The notes under the pieces are model-generated. The model worked only from the letters and a program-made list of their open reading frames with translations, was not told the origin of the DNA and made no database searches. This document shows, piece by piece, positions 36,008 to 48,191 of a stretch of DNA of 64,000 nucleotides (position 1 is its first letter; the number at the start of each line of letters is the position of its first letter). The DNA is taken from the NCBI GenBank assembly GCA_941918925.1, contig OW799234.1:122195895-122259894 (forward strand), given 5' to 3'. Source of the DNA: Phyto melanocephala (taxonomy: Eukaryota > Arthropoda > Insecta > Diptera > Rhinophoridae). A program made the translations under genes and the position numbers.

Positions 36008-39000
36008 CTGTAAGACAAATATTTGCTACTAAATAAATTGCTGCATATATGACTAAGTTTTGTTTTGTTTGGTTTTTTCTTTAATTACCTGTTGAACCTC
36101 CACCACTGCCTAACAGGGAGCCTAGCCAGCCTCCCTGCTGTTTGTTAAGACCAACTTTATCTGTTTCGTTTTGATTAAAATCTAATACCGACGATATCAT
36201 TCTTAAGATCTGTTGTTTATCATTAGGATTACCACTGACGACATAACCTATTAGCAGACTTTTTATGAGGCTCTTTTCGATCTTATCTGTTTCACTGCAT
36301 TCAGTCAAAGAAAGTTTCTGTTGCAACTGTGTATTATGTTGTTTCAAAGACTCAACTACACATAAATAAAAAAAAAGACAAAAAACAAAAAAAAATTTAA
36401 TAATTTTTTCCAGAAACAATTTACAGTATAATTATGTTTTTGATTTTATTGAACAATTTTTTTCTTATTTAACAATATTAGAAAACACTTTTATTTCACT
36501 TTTAAAACATGCACTTAACAAATTCATTCGGTTGGGTTGTTTTTTTTTTTTTTAGTAATAAATTGAGGCGTTAACATATTGTCCAGTTGTAAGTATGACA
36601 TAAGTACTGGTTAGTAGTTAAGAATATTGTATAAAAGATACATATTCAACACCAGTACCTAATGTAATACTCTACCAGACAAAAGTATAATTATTGTTTT
36701 TAATATTAATAATTGAGTTATTAAATTTTCCTAACAAAGTTGCTTTCATTTAAGCTAAACAAAAAAAAACAAAATCATGCTTAAGTAGTTTTTTTTAATA
36801 AAAAAAAAGGACAACACAATTTATAGGAGGAAAAAAAACAGAAAAAAATAATTTAAAAAAAAATTAATGAAGTTTAAGATGCAATGTCAAATAATCTCCA
36901 CATGCAACGTGATTTCAAATTTTGTAAATCATCACATTACATAATGAGATTGTTTGAAAACTTGCATAAAGTTTGTTTGGTTTTGATTCTTTTTGTATTT
37001 GTTTGTAGAGATAGCAAAACTGTAACTTAAAAAAACCATAATAATAATATCAAATAATATTCAAACAATTAAAATTAATAAATGAGTTGGTTAGTTATGC
37101 CGATTGTTTAAAAAAAATATGACAGCTTTGTGAAATAACTAAAAGTGAAAATAAACAGAAAGATTTGATTTGTTTTAAAAAACCCACATTTCCAAAAATT
37201 AAGACTTAAAATACCATACAGTGATTAATAAATAAATTAAATATTTCAAAAACAATACAAGGTGTCGTCTAGTTCAAAAAAACATTTATTATTGAGTATT
37301 TAAGCTCCAATAAACTGAGAAAAGGTTTTCGTTAATTGTCAACTATTTAAAAAAAATTTATTATTTATTTTTCTTATTCAAAATCTAAAGTCAACAGTGA
37401 GTCGAAATTAATTTAGGTGAAAATTAGAAAAAAGAACTCAATTTCACTAAAACTTACAAAAACAAGGATTTTTTATTCTGAGCCAACTATATTTTACGGA
37501 TCAAAGTAAATTAATATATTCCGATCCGATAAACAATATTATGTTGGAATAGTAGACAATGAGGAACTAAAAGAAAGATATCTATATAAAGGGTCCGCCA
37601 TCTAACGTTTTTTTTTATTTCGTGAATGGTAACACTTAGCTTCCGCTGAACGAATATGGTTGTGTATACGCTTGAAAAAAGCATCGCTAAGTGGGCTTAG
37701 TGCGATCGACTTACAGAAGTTGCCGAAAAAAATCATCTTTTCAAAAGAAGCTCATTTTGATCTTGGCGGGTATGAAAACAAGCAAAATTGTGGCATTTGG
37801 GTCACAGAAAACCCGCATGCATACATTGAAAAGCCGATACACCCAAAACGAGTCACTGTTTGGTGCGGATTTTGATCCAGAGGCATAATTGGGCCGTTTT
37901 TCTTCGAAAATGAGCAAGGAGTGGCCGTTACAGTCAATGGCGATCGTTATCGGCCATGTTGAACGCATTTTTGTTCACAAAACTTGAAGAGGAGGATATT
38001 GGCAACATTTGGTTTCAACAGGATGGCGCTACATGCCACACAGCCGAAGCTACACTCGATGTTTTGCGCCCTGTTTTTGAAGATCGCAATATCAGCCGCA
38101 GAGCTGATGTCGTTTGGCCACCTCGGAGCTGCGATTTGACACCGTTGGACTATTATTTGTGGGGTGCCGTCAAAGATAAGTGTTACACCAACAAGCCAGA
38201 GACAATTGATGCTTTAAATGATAATATTCGTGAAGCCATTGGTGAAATACAGCTGCACACACAATCGATAATGTGCTTAAAAATTGAACCGATCGTGTAG
38301 GCGGCTACTGCATGGCCAGCCGAGGCAGCCATTTGAATGAAATTATTTTCCATTATTAACCGGAAGGATTGTACTTTCAAATAAAAAAAAGAAATTTGAG
38401 AAAATATTCAGTAGTTTTTTTTTATAGCATTTTCAAGAAAAAAAAAGTTATTTGGCGGACCCTTTAGTTTTGTAAAGCATGATGGAGTCTAGATTTTTGT
38501 TTGAGGCTGCATGACTTTCTCTTGTCCAGAGGATTGCTGGGATTATGACTACACTAAATGCCTCACTGTTCTAAGAAGAAATTTTAATAAAAATATGGAT
38601 AAATAAGGAGTAAAATATTAATTTTATTTATATCAGGACAACAACCTTAAACATAAAGCTCTGACTGACCCCAATTGCTTAGCCACCCCAGTCGCCAAAT
38701 ACTAACGTCATTAAAAATTTAAAGTCACAAAAACGTTTTTCCTCACTATCTCCAGTTTATTCTGCGGAAAACATTGCTGTTGTTTGGGATAGTGTTGCAG
38801 AAGAGCCGTCAACCGTCTCGTCATCGTGAACATCCTACGAACATCGCTGATGTGAGTTTTAAATAAATATTTGAATTTATGCGCTTATAAGGTTCAATTG
38901 ACTCAAGAGCTGAAGCCTACTGACCATTTCGAAAGTCATCAATACACCGAATGATTGATTGAACAGACATCTATAGTGACGAGGCACACTTTTCCCTCAG

Positions 39001-42000
39001 TGGATTCGTTAACAAACAGAAATGACAAGCCACGAGTGATTGTTAAAAAGCTGATGCATTCACAAAGAGTGATTGTTTGGTGAGGTTTATAAGTCAAGGT
39101 CGTCCAAGTAGTTATCGTGAATGGTGTTTGCTATCGCGAGATGATAACAAGGTCTTGTGGCTATACATTGAGAATATGGACTTGGATGATGTGGTCCCAA
39201 CACAATTTTATCTCACGTCGTGGCGATGTTAACAGGACGCCACTATCATGTGATTTGACACAGTTGCACTTCTTTCATTGTGGATATTTAAAAGAAAAAG
39301 TGTACGTCAATAACCCAAGAACAATTAAATTAAAATTAAATTTCTGTTTTGTTTACAATTAACATTGTGCGTTTTGGTTGGACCACCCTGTAGTTGTATC
39401 ATTTAATATACTATTAACCTGTAGTTGTAGCATTTAAATACTATAAAAGCTTGATTTCATTTTGGTTTATTTATTTACAAAACAATATAAAAACAAGTAA
39501 AAGTCCTATATTCGGCCATGCCGAATCTTATATACCCTTCACAACGTGTAGTCACGCAATAACAATTGTTATAGATAATAAATATACAATAAAAAAAAAA
39601 TTAAAAAATTTATTAAAAAAAATATTTAAAAAACAAAAAAGAAAAAAATAAAAAAATTAAAAAAAAAAATTAAAAATAAAAATAAAAATCTTTTTTGGGC
39701 TCAGCTGGGGTTCGATGCCACGTTTACTCTAACTACTATACCACGTCTGTATGTATGTATGTATGTATGTTATTGTTGCATGTTGTTTTTGTGTTAAAAA
39801 AAACGAGGTGGCCGTCGGTTTTTGCTCATATCTCAGTTGTTTATGTACCGATGTTTCTGATTTTCAATACCGATCTACTCCTGAATATTTCTGGGTTCCA
39901 GGCGATGTCGGGGGGCTTCAAAAAGTTGATTCCAACATACACACGGACAGACGGACAGACGGACAGACTGACAGCTTAATCGACTCTCCTATTTATAAGC
40001 TTTCAGAAAATATATACTTTATGGGGACGGAAATGAAAATTGTAGAAATTTCACACGGAATGACAAACCTATATATACCCATTTTCACAGTGTGAAGGGT
40101 AAAAAACATAATTAAATAAACTAAATACTAAGTTCGATTTTATTTTGACCACTGTATATGAACATTTTAAAACTACTTTAACAAACACAATATTTTTTAT
40201 AAAAATAATAAAAAAAATTTGGAGTCTTATGAGAGGAACAACACATAAACATGCTTATGTAAGTGTATTAATAATTTTCATTTCACATCCTTTGAAATAA
40301 TAGTTTTGTTCTTGCGTAGTTGTAAAGGGAATATCTTTCGTTAAAAGACTATTTTAATTATAGAAAATATTAAAATAATTATAAAATATTGTAAATAAAA
40401 AATTAAAAAACATATAAATAAAATTAAAAAAAAACCCAAAAGCATTTAAATAACATAAAACATTAAAATAAAATTAAACAAATTATACAAAAAAAAAATT
40501 GCAACTTTTGCTTAAACTAATAATTTTGCTTTTTTATGAAAATATATTGTGTTTTTTTTTTAATAATTTGCGAATTTCTTTATAAATATATGGTGTTAAA
40601 AATTAATTCAAAAAAAATTATACCAACTGAAATTCCGAGGGTAACAAATGGCATAAATCCCGGAATTACCAGCTGATATTTATTTTTAAGAATTACAAAT
40701 AGATGATATTTTTTTCTGGTTACGAATTTATATATTTATTATAAATGTATATTTTTTTAATAATATACAAATGGTTGGGTGGTGGGTGGTTGGGTGGTGG
40801 GTGGTTGGGTGGTGGGTGGTGGGTGGTTGGTGGTTGGTGTTAAAAATAATTACCCATAAATGTGTAACAATTTAGGTGATGGATTTTTTTTTTTATATTT
40901 CAATATACACAAACATTCATTATTCTTTTGCATAAACATATGGGCATTTCCATGAATATGTCAACCACGACTGTAAAAATAAAAACTCTTGAAAGTTTGT
41001 CAATATAAGTTTGTTGATAAAAAAAACACTCAAATTTTACTTTGCGCAGGTATTCAGAGCTTATTAAATTATTTTAAGAGCAATAATAAGAGTTTAATCT
41101 AATTATCTCTTTGACTTATTTTAAAAAATTGCAATCAACTATTTTTTTTTTTTCAGCGACTAAATTGTAAAAATAAATTGTAATTGTAAATATACCTTAA
41201 AATTAAGGTAACAACAACAGATAACAAGATCCATAAGAAAAAATAAAATATAGAGTCCAGTTAGCGGTATTTTTCTTATTTCCCTTGGATGTTATTTTAA
41301 TGTCACGTACGTAGTGCAAAAACATTACTTGTCTCCGTCATTCGTATTTTAAAAGTCGCAAGAGCACCTAATTTAGAATTTAACTTTTTTTCTTAACATA
41401 ATATAAACTTTATTAGCTAAAAATACTATTAGAGAAAAATCTGTCACGTACGATATGTCACGAACGATATTAAATTGAATTTATTATAAAATCATTTAAA
41501 GATTGTTTTCAATTAAGTATGACGGATTTTAAATGAAAAATATTTGGTTTAGTGTAAGAAATTAAAAAAAGAAAATATACTTCCCAAGATTCGCAGATTT
41601 TTTCATATTTCCATATATGTATACCTCAAAATCACTTCTGTTTTATGTCACGTACGATATATTCTTATTTTTTGGATATTTTAGACAACAATGATTCAAG
41701 TATAATAAATTTTTTTTAAATAAAGTACCCTTTAAATGGAACATAAAGATCTAATTTTGTTTCAGTTACTCTTACTTTTGCAAAAAAAACTCCACAGTAC
41801 AAATGTCACGTACGATGACATGGAAATGCCCATATGTAAGTTAGTATTTGGAATTTACCTTGCCACAATAAGAGTTCATTATAAGTTAGTTAACGTTATG
41901 ATAAAATGCAGAATTATTTACATTTCAGCCTTTTAAAAATTTAGTTTCATATTTTTTTTTTTTAGTTTAAAAATTAATTACGAATGAGAGCAGCTGATAT

Positions 42001-45000
42001 TTAATTACGCTATTTTTGCACTTACCCTCCTCTCTTAAGGCATTTATAGTTTGTTGGCTGTTCTCTAATTGATCAGAGAGTCTAGATGCAGCATTTAAGC
42101 CCTGATTAGCATCGGATAATTGCTGTTGTAACTGCTGAATTTCCATTTGCAGCTGGGATTCCTTATCCAAATGCTGTTGCAATTCTTTGCGTATGCGTTG
42201 AGTGCCCAATTTAATATCGTTTTCTTTGTCTGGAAATTTAAAACAAAACAAAAAAATCTGAACTTTTCCTACCTTGACATATTTGTTATAAAAACACTTA
42301 CCATTTTGAAATTGCTCTAAAGCACATTGTAAATTTGTCAAAGCCGCTTGATTTTTCGATTCACGATCTTCGGCCAACGTTAGTTTATTGACTAATTCAT
42401 CACGTTGCTGTACCACCAAAGTGTACTGAGCCTGTAAGGTTTCAGCATGTTGATTGGCTCGTATGCTATGGACAAATAGAAAGAATTTTCAATCAACATC
42501 ATATTTTTAATATTTAACTGAAATCCAAGTAGCGTTTAGCCATAAAAACAATTTTTTTTTATTCTTTTTAGTCGCAAAAACACCTTAAAAATTGAAATTA
42601 GTTCCACAATTGTATTTCACTATTGTGCGATAAGATTTTATTTCATTTCTATTGTGCAAAATGTGTGCATTAAATGTAGAATTTGGTTTCAATAGCAAGT
42701 CACAAAAGAGACTGAAATAAATTATGGCCGCCAATATGGCGTCATTATTTAAACAATATTTTATTTTCGTTTTATAGTCTTTGTGTGTGTTGTATGCAAC
42801 TCTGTTATTTTGTTCGTTCGTTAATATTTGCTTTAGTTTAAGTACATTTTCAGTAATTAGGTGATAATATTTCTATTATTTTCTTTTAAAATTTATATAT
42901 TTATTTTTTTTTTTATTTGTTTACTCGTTAAATTCGTTTTATTTTTGTATAATTTTAACAGGTGTTTTTCATTTGTCATTGTATTAATACATTTATGTAT
43001 ATTTTGTTGTTTCTTTGTCTGAGTTATGGTTAATTAACTTGCCAAACTGATAGATAAAATTAAAAGTAAAATTAAAGTAAATGACGAAGTTTTCTTGACA
43101 ACCGTCAAAACGTAGCCACATATTTCTGGGCGGAACTAAATACATTTTATTATAAAATGGAAAATTTCTACAGCAATAATCGTTAAGTTTATATTTATTT
43201 ACATAATTACATAAAACAAAAGTAATTCTGTTACAAACCAACACTTCATCAATATTAAAATAAATATTATATTAAACTCTACTTACCTCGCCGATGTATA
43301 CGCGTTACTCGATTTATTCACCTCATCCTCGAGTACTATCATTTTCGCCTTAGTCTCTTCAAACTGTTTCTGCAGTTCAACCATTTCTTGTGTATGTATA
43401 TCTTCGCTTTCCAAAAGATGAGCACGCAAACGTTCTAGATCTTTGCGCAGGGTAGCATTTTGTTCTAGAACATCAGCCTTTTCCTGCTGTACAATCTTTT
43501 GGTTGCTCTGTTCAGTTAGAAGGTTTGTTGTTAAAATATCCGACTTTTCTTTAAGGAAATTGATTTGATCTTGTAGTTTTTCCTGTTGTTTCCGCAGCTC
43601 AGCTACAGTCGACTCTAAGGAGGGGCAATTTTCACAAGGTTTATTAGTCTGTTGTTCCGCTAATGGTGTTAGGCGCTGAATTTCAATATAATATTGCATA
43701 TTTTCGGCATGTTTTTGCTGCAAAGCTTTAATCATTTCTTGTTTCTCATAATTTAAAGCTTCTAGGGATTTTTGCAGATCGGCAGTAGAGAGAAGTTGTG
43801 ATTCCAGTTCTGCTATGCGGGCTACAAAGTTTACGTTTTCATTATTATTGCTGCCAGCATCGGTTAAGGAAACCACTTTAATAATTTCCAACTCATTTTC
43901 TAATCCTTTTAGTTTGTCTTTTAAAGCAAGATTTTCTTCTTTTAATTTTTGCAACTCAACAGGTTCAATTTTATCTGTCAATAGCTTATCTAAATCTTGT
44001 TGCAATTGTTCCTGCTTTTCCTTTTGATTTTTAAGTTCCCCTAAAAGTTCTTCTTTTTCTTGTTGTTTTGCAGCTAATTGTTCTTCTAACGCCATTTTGG
44101 TGTCTATTAAACTTTCAGCCTCTTGCAAATAGGATTGTAAAGTATTTACTTCCTGCTTAAGACTTTCAATTATTATATTCTTAGCCATAGCCTCTTCCTT
44201 ATATTCTGCGGCTTGTGCAGAGGCTTGTGTTAGGCTGTCTTTTAATTTTTCATGTTCAGACTGAAGGGTCTCTGAAGTTTTAACTTTTTCCTCTAATTTT
44301 TGTTGAGAGAGTTGTTGTTCTTTTAACAATTTCTCTGCATCGTCCCCTTTTTGTATGACTTCCAAAAGATGTTCTTTTTGTTTTTGCATAGCTGCTACTA
44401 GATCAGCATGATCTTTGGCTAATGTGTTCAGTTGTTTCTCCAAACTCTCACATTTCTCTTGGTATATTCGTAAAGCTTGAGTGTCTTCTTGTCTTACCTC
44501 ATTACTGTCATTAACATCGTTCAGCTTAAGTAGTAGATTGCATTTTTCTAATTCCAAAGTTTCTACTTGTAAATTCAAATCCTTTTCTTTTGTATTTAAG
44601 AACTCACACAGATGTTGTGATGTTCTTAATTTCTCATTGATTAATTGATTGTCCTTCTCCAATTCTTCAATTTTTTTATTGAGTTCTATGTATTCTTGTT
44701 CCAAAGTGCGATTAAGATTATTACTCTCTTCCAGTTGAGTTTCCAATTGTACAATGTTTTCTTCATTGTTTTCGGATATAGTTTCCAATTTGTTGCGTTT
44801 ATAGTTTTCTAATTCGTTCAACAATATTTCATTGTTTTTCATTAGTTCATCACATTGCAAAATGTACTGTGAGATATCAGCCTCTAAGGTTTTCTTTTCG
44901 TGTTCCCAAACCAATTTACCGTCTTGCAGTTCCATCATTTCCGTATTTATATTTGTCAATTCCCTTTCAGTGGTTTCTAGCTTATGCAGTTTATCCTTTA

Positions 45001-46606
45001 AATGCCTATATAATTTATCTATGTCCTCATTATTCATATCCTTTACATCTTGTGCGGTAAACACCTTAATGAGGGATTTGAATTTTTCCAAAGAAAATCC
45101 ATCTTCTTCGTCTTCATCATCCAAATCGGTAATGCATTGCTTTTCATCTGCTATGGCGCGCGAGAAGTTAGCATCAGTAAGTCTTTCTAGCTCGGATTTT
45201 AAATTATCATTTTCTTCGCTTAATATTTTGAGCTTTTTCTCTAGCTCATTGCTATTTTGGAGAGTTTCCGTTTCACATTCGGCATTTAGTTGCAATTGCT
45301 GATTTTGATAAGTGAGATTTTGTATTTTTTGCTCTAGTTCATTGATTCTTTGTTGCGTAGTTTTCAGGACCTGCAATTCGATTTGCAAAGCTTCTTTCTC
45401 CTGCTCAGAAAGCAATAAACGTTTCTCCAGTTCCAAATAATTATTAAGAGTTTCTTTCATACTCTCTGTTTCGGCAGAAATTTTCAATTTTTCCTCTGTT
45501 ATAACCTTTAGTTTTTCTTGGGCTATAACGCCGTCAGATGCTTTTTCCTTAAGATCGTCTATCTTGAATTGTTGATCTTCCAGATTAATTAGGGTCATGC
45601 GTAGTTTTTCCGCCAATTCATCATTACCCGTTTGTAAAGTTTTCAATGACTCCTTAAGCACATTAACTGATAGATCTTTCTCCATTTCACGATCTTGTAA
45701 TTTTAAGGCAAGGCTGCCGTTTTCCAAAGTCAATTCAGAAACACGGTTTTCCAACTGTACAATTTTGTCTTTAAGCTCTTCTTTAGAAGGAGGTGTTGCA
45801 GGTCCTGAAGATGAGGCATCTTGTTCTCTAACAACAATAAATTCATCTTCACTTTGTTTACTTGTCGAACTGGTGGATGACTCGGAAGTTTTTTTACTCT
45901 TATTTACCTTCAATTCTTCGAGTTCTTTGGACATCATATCCAATTTTTGACTAAGATCCGCCCTCTCTTGTTCGGCCTCTATGGTTATCTCTTTAATTCT
46001 TTGCAATAGCTCATTGTTATCTAAAGTCTTTTTTTCCAATAGTGACTGCAAGTCCGCCATTTCTTCCAAATAACGTTTCATTTCACAATCATGTTTAGCC
46101 AATTGCTGCTTTATTTCTATATTTTCTTGCTTAGATTCCTGATATTCTTGATCTTTATGTTCTGCCAGCTTTTTATATTTAGCGATTTCCTGTTCAAAAT
46201 CATTGAACTTAAGCTTCTCGGTATTTTTTAAAGCTTCATTGTGTTTGGTCACTTTAGCTAGTTTTTCTTGCAAGTCAGTCTTAAGCTCCAACATATTTTG
46301 CATAGCCAAATTATGTTGTTTGTCTAATTCTTCCAGCGAACTATTCAGCTGTTTATTTTCATCTTCTAACTGTTGCACACGTTTGAGCATTTCCGCATTT
46401 TGAGTCGACGATGCAGCACCCAAGCGATGAATTTTTGTTTTAGAAGTCTTGCTAGAAGCTCCAAAGGGAATTTCTTCCAATGTGATGTTGACCATTTCAT
46501 TGCCATTGCCACTGGAAGTCTCGGAACTGTGATCGTTGTCGGTTTTGTTGTTATCTGGTTCCCAGCACCAACTGTCTTCCAAATTAGATACATTGTTATC
46601 TGTAGG
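35679..46606 (-). CDS. Gmap: Golgin of the GMAP-210/TRIP11 family (Gmap), 5' exon missing
   Basis: Golgi coiled-coil tether. The exons, in gene order, are 46606..43287, 42465..42302, 42229..42026, 36355..36089 and 36007..35679. They sum to 4284 nt, exactly 1428 codons with the stop, and every junction keeps frame. The first ~1200 residues are almost pure heptad coiled coil rich in Glu, Lys, Gln and Leu. The C-terminus has a GRAB-like stretch (KSLIKSLLIGYVV, then QILRMISSVLDF) followed by GGWLGSLLG, a VKFLEQESQ motif, INPL and a terminal SSILKDILSDS. This is the GMAP-210 tail arrangement, in which GRAB binds Arf1-GTP. A GRIP golgin would end at the GRIP domain instead. The first exon here begins at an acceptor in phase 0, so the N-terminus (in GMAP-210, a curvature-sensing ALPS helix) lies in an exon to the right that I did not find. 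Confidence 0.88.
36089..36355 (-). CDS. Gmap: Gmap exon carrying the GRAB-like domain
   Basis: Acceptor TGTAG, donor CAG|GTAATT. Encodes VESLKQHNTQLQQKLSLTEC, then the GRAB-like block and GGWLGSLLGSGGGST. It is separated from the previous exon by a 5.7-kb intron full of mobile elements, yet the V codon is completed exactly across it. Confidence 0.9.
36356..37586 (-). other. Gmap intron, left part
   Basis: AT-rich intron between the GRAB exon and the mariner copy. No coding or repeat signal seen. Confidence 0.6.
37589..38464 (+). mobile_element. DD41D mariner, 5'-deleted and mutated
   Basis: Terminal repeats AAGGGTCCGCCATCTAAC and AAGGGTCCGCCAAATAAC, with TA at both edges (37587..37588, 38465..38466). 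The transposase keeps only the catalytic half. The first catalytic Asp is lost (FSKEAHF for FSDEAHF), a TGA at 37873 replaces Trp, and a frameshift near 37960 precedes IWFQQDGATCHTA..CDLTPLDYYLWG, with 41 residues between Asp 2 and 3. It lies in the large Gmap intron, antisense to the gene. Confidence 0.88.
38690..39395 (+). mobile_element. Old DD41D mariner relic
   Basis: Heavily decayed. Fragments in order, in shifting frames: YSAENIAVVWDSVAEE, YKVQLTQELKPTDH-like (38889 on), SDEAHFSLSGFVNKQ (38977 on), then SRRGDVN..LSCDLTQLHFF and LKEKVYVNNPRTIK (39210-39330). Its right end GGACCACCCTGTA resembles a mariner terminus. The left end was not found. In the Gmap intron, next to the copy ending at 38464. 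Confidence 0.75.
39494..40102 (+). repeat. Dispersed repeat P1, copy 3 (in Gmap intron)
   Basis: Same module order as copy 1 but a shorter A-rich tract. Contains GACGGACAGACGGACAGACT and ends ATTTTCACAGTGTGAAGGGT. Antisense to Gmap. Confidence 0.87.
40771..40840 (+). repeat. G-rich minisatellite (GGGTGGT / TGGT units)
   Basis: About 70 bp of GGGTGG, GGTTGGG and finally GGTTGGTGGTT units in otherwise AT-rich intron DNA. Many G-runs of three on the + strand, so the non-template strand of Gmap's intron could carry quadruplex-like structure on its complement. Confidence 0.85.
40936..41837. mobile_element. 0.9-kb inverted-repeat element with TGTCACGTACGAT motifs
   Basis: A perfect 19-bp inverted repeat (ACATATGGGCATTTCCATG) bounds about 900 bp. 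Copies of TGTCACGTACGAT or a close form sit near 41301, 41442, 41455, 41647 and 41803, the last directly abutting the right terminal repeat. No coding sequence. The outer CATATG is self-palindromic, so the true ends and target duplication are ambiguous. Superfamily not recognised. Confidence 0.6.
42026..42229 (-). CDS. Gmap: Gmap exon, coiled coil
   Basis: Acceptor TTTCCAG, donor G|GTAAGT. Encodes DKENDIKLGTQRIRKELQQH and a Gln-rich coiled coil ending INALREE. The intron to its right is only 72 bp. Confidence 0.9.
42302..42465 (-). CDS. Gmap: Gmap exon, coiled coil
   Basis: Acceptor CATAG, donor G|GTAAGT. Continues the coiled coil (IRANQHAETLQAQYTLVVQQ to FQNG). The split Ser codon with the previous exon restores frame. 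Confidence 0.9.
42466..43286 (-). other. Gmap intron
   Basis: 821-bp intron, AT-rich, no recognised element. The 83-codon - strand ORF here (43244..42993) has no family and lies wholly in the intron. Confidence 0.7.
43287..46606 (-). CDS. Gmap: Gmap main coiled-coil exon
   Basis: The acceptor TTTCAG lies just right of 46606 and the donor AG|GTAAGT just left of 43287. Coding starts PTDNNVSNLEDSWCWEPDN. An apparent start at 46582 is TTG (Leu) and internal. Nearly all residues after the first ~60 form coiled coil. A short acidic break (LDDEDEEDGFS, about 45.1 kb) interrupts it. Confidence 0.93.
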
Positions 46607-46799
46607 CTGAAAGTAGATAAGAAAAAGCGACTAATGTAGAATACATTTGTTTAAGAGACAGGCTTTTTTATAATTTACATTTATAAGTTTGTTTTGTCCT
46701 CGTCCATATTATGGAACATTTGTTGCAACTTTTTAAAATATTCTTTTAAAATTGCATTCGTGTCCACATAGTGAGAATGGGCTTACAAAACTTTTGTTT

Positions 46800-47335
46800 T
46801 CATACCCTTTACCTGTGCTGCCAAGGGTATACATAGCTTTATCCTTCTGTTTGTAATTTTAACAACGATCCCACAAAAGAGGAGCGATATGGAAAGGAAT
46901 TGACTAGCAAAATACAAAATGGCGTAAATTTTATATTTAGGTTAAACGTAGTAATTCAAAATGTACCCCTTCAACATCCTCAACATTGGTATGAAAGGAA
47001 AGTGCTTGACCAGTACAAAACAGTAAACTATGAAAATTTAGAATTTAAGATGGCGGATATACAAGTCTAATATAGTAATTACGACTTTACCCTCTTAAAC
47101 TCCCACAATACTGGTATCAAATGAAAGGGTTTGACCAGTAGAATACAGTAAGGTATTAAAAAATCAAAATTCGTCATGGCGCCCTACACAAAATGGCGAA
47201 TAAGTAAAAAATCTATGTAAAAATTTAATGACAAAAATGGCTTCGGAATTACTAGAGCTAAATTTTAAATTTAAATTAAGCTACGATGTGATCACTATAC
47301 CTATGCACATGATGGTTAAGGGTACTTTTAGATGA
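46800..47335. repeat. Dispersed repeat M2, second copy
   Basis: Begins ATACCCTTTACCTGTGCTGC and ends ATGATGGTTAAGGGTA, so its ends are inverted (TACCCTT / AAGGGTA). Shares AAGATGGCGGATATAC-type, ACTTTACCCTCTTAAACTCC and GGTATCAAATGAAAGGGTTT blocks with 10480-10948. Confidence 0.68.
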
Positions 47336-48183
47336 GCATTCTTACTTGATGTTTACAAACCGTCTTTAAGCAAACTTCTTAGCGAATTGGAAGAACATAA
47401 AATAATTGCATATAAATAAAAAAGTTTATCCTTTTTCATTCGTCTTTTTCATCATCTACAAACTCAAAAGTTTTACAATAAATGGACGATGACTTATTAC
47501 TTCGAGTAATTACTTTTGAACAAAAAGGAAATGCTTAAACTAAATTTAATTTATTTTCATTTTTATTGCTAAACGTGCAACAGTCATTAAAGTTTTTCAG
47601 TTTTAAATTCAATCTGAAATCAATGCAAAGACAGGCATCAGCAAGTGTGAAATATTTTAAATAATGTTTTCTTGTTTGTTTTTTTTTTCTATTTTTGGTT
47701 ACAAATTATTTTCTTTAAAAACAGACTTTTCATATTGCGACAGTTTGTTTTATTAAGTTTTTGGTTCATAATTTATTTGCATTTTAATATATTTTGCAAA
47801 TTGCTAAAAGTAGGCTTATGAGATATATTAACGAAGAAAAAATATTTTGATATCACGTAAATTTGTAGCCTTCAAGAGAACTTCCATAGATGGAATAAAT
47901 TTGAATTTTCTATTGCTTCTATGCAATACATAACCTCCACATGTTCTTGAGCTTAGAAATTTACTTTATTTGCACACGACTTGGTTAAAAGCTTTGAAAT
48001 ATTTCAACAATCGAATTTTTAATATACTTAAGTACACTTTTAAAATACTTTTAAAACTAAGAGATAAAAATAATAGCAAATAAAATAATTTCATTTGTTT
48101 CATAGTTTATACATACAGTTTAATATTTAAAAAAAAGAAATTCTCTATTGGCTTTATACGTTGACTTTATAAGTCTAAATTTA
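47336..48183. other. No gene recognised (probably Gmap 5' intron)
   Basis: AT-rich, nothing seen. Assigned to an intron only because Gmap's first recognised exon starts at an acceptor at 46606. Confidence 0.4.
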
Positions 48184-48191
48184 GTGTTTAA

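Noticed and set aside
44832..45302. Ser-rich + strand ORF of 156 codons
   Set aside because: Antisense of Glu/Lys/Leu coiled-coil codons in Gmap; such shadows are always Ser/Phe/Leu-rich.
46580..46582. Start of Gmap at 46582
   Set aside because: The codon is TTG; the frame continues eight codons to a clear acceptor, so this is an internal exon.
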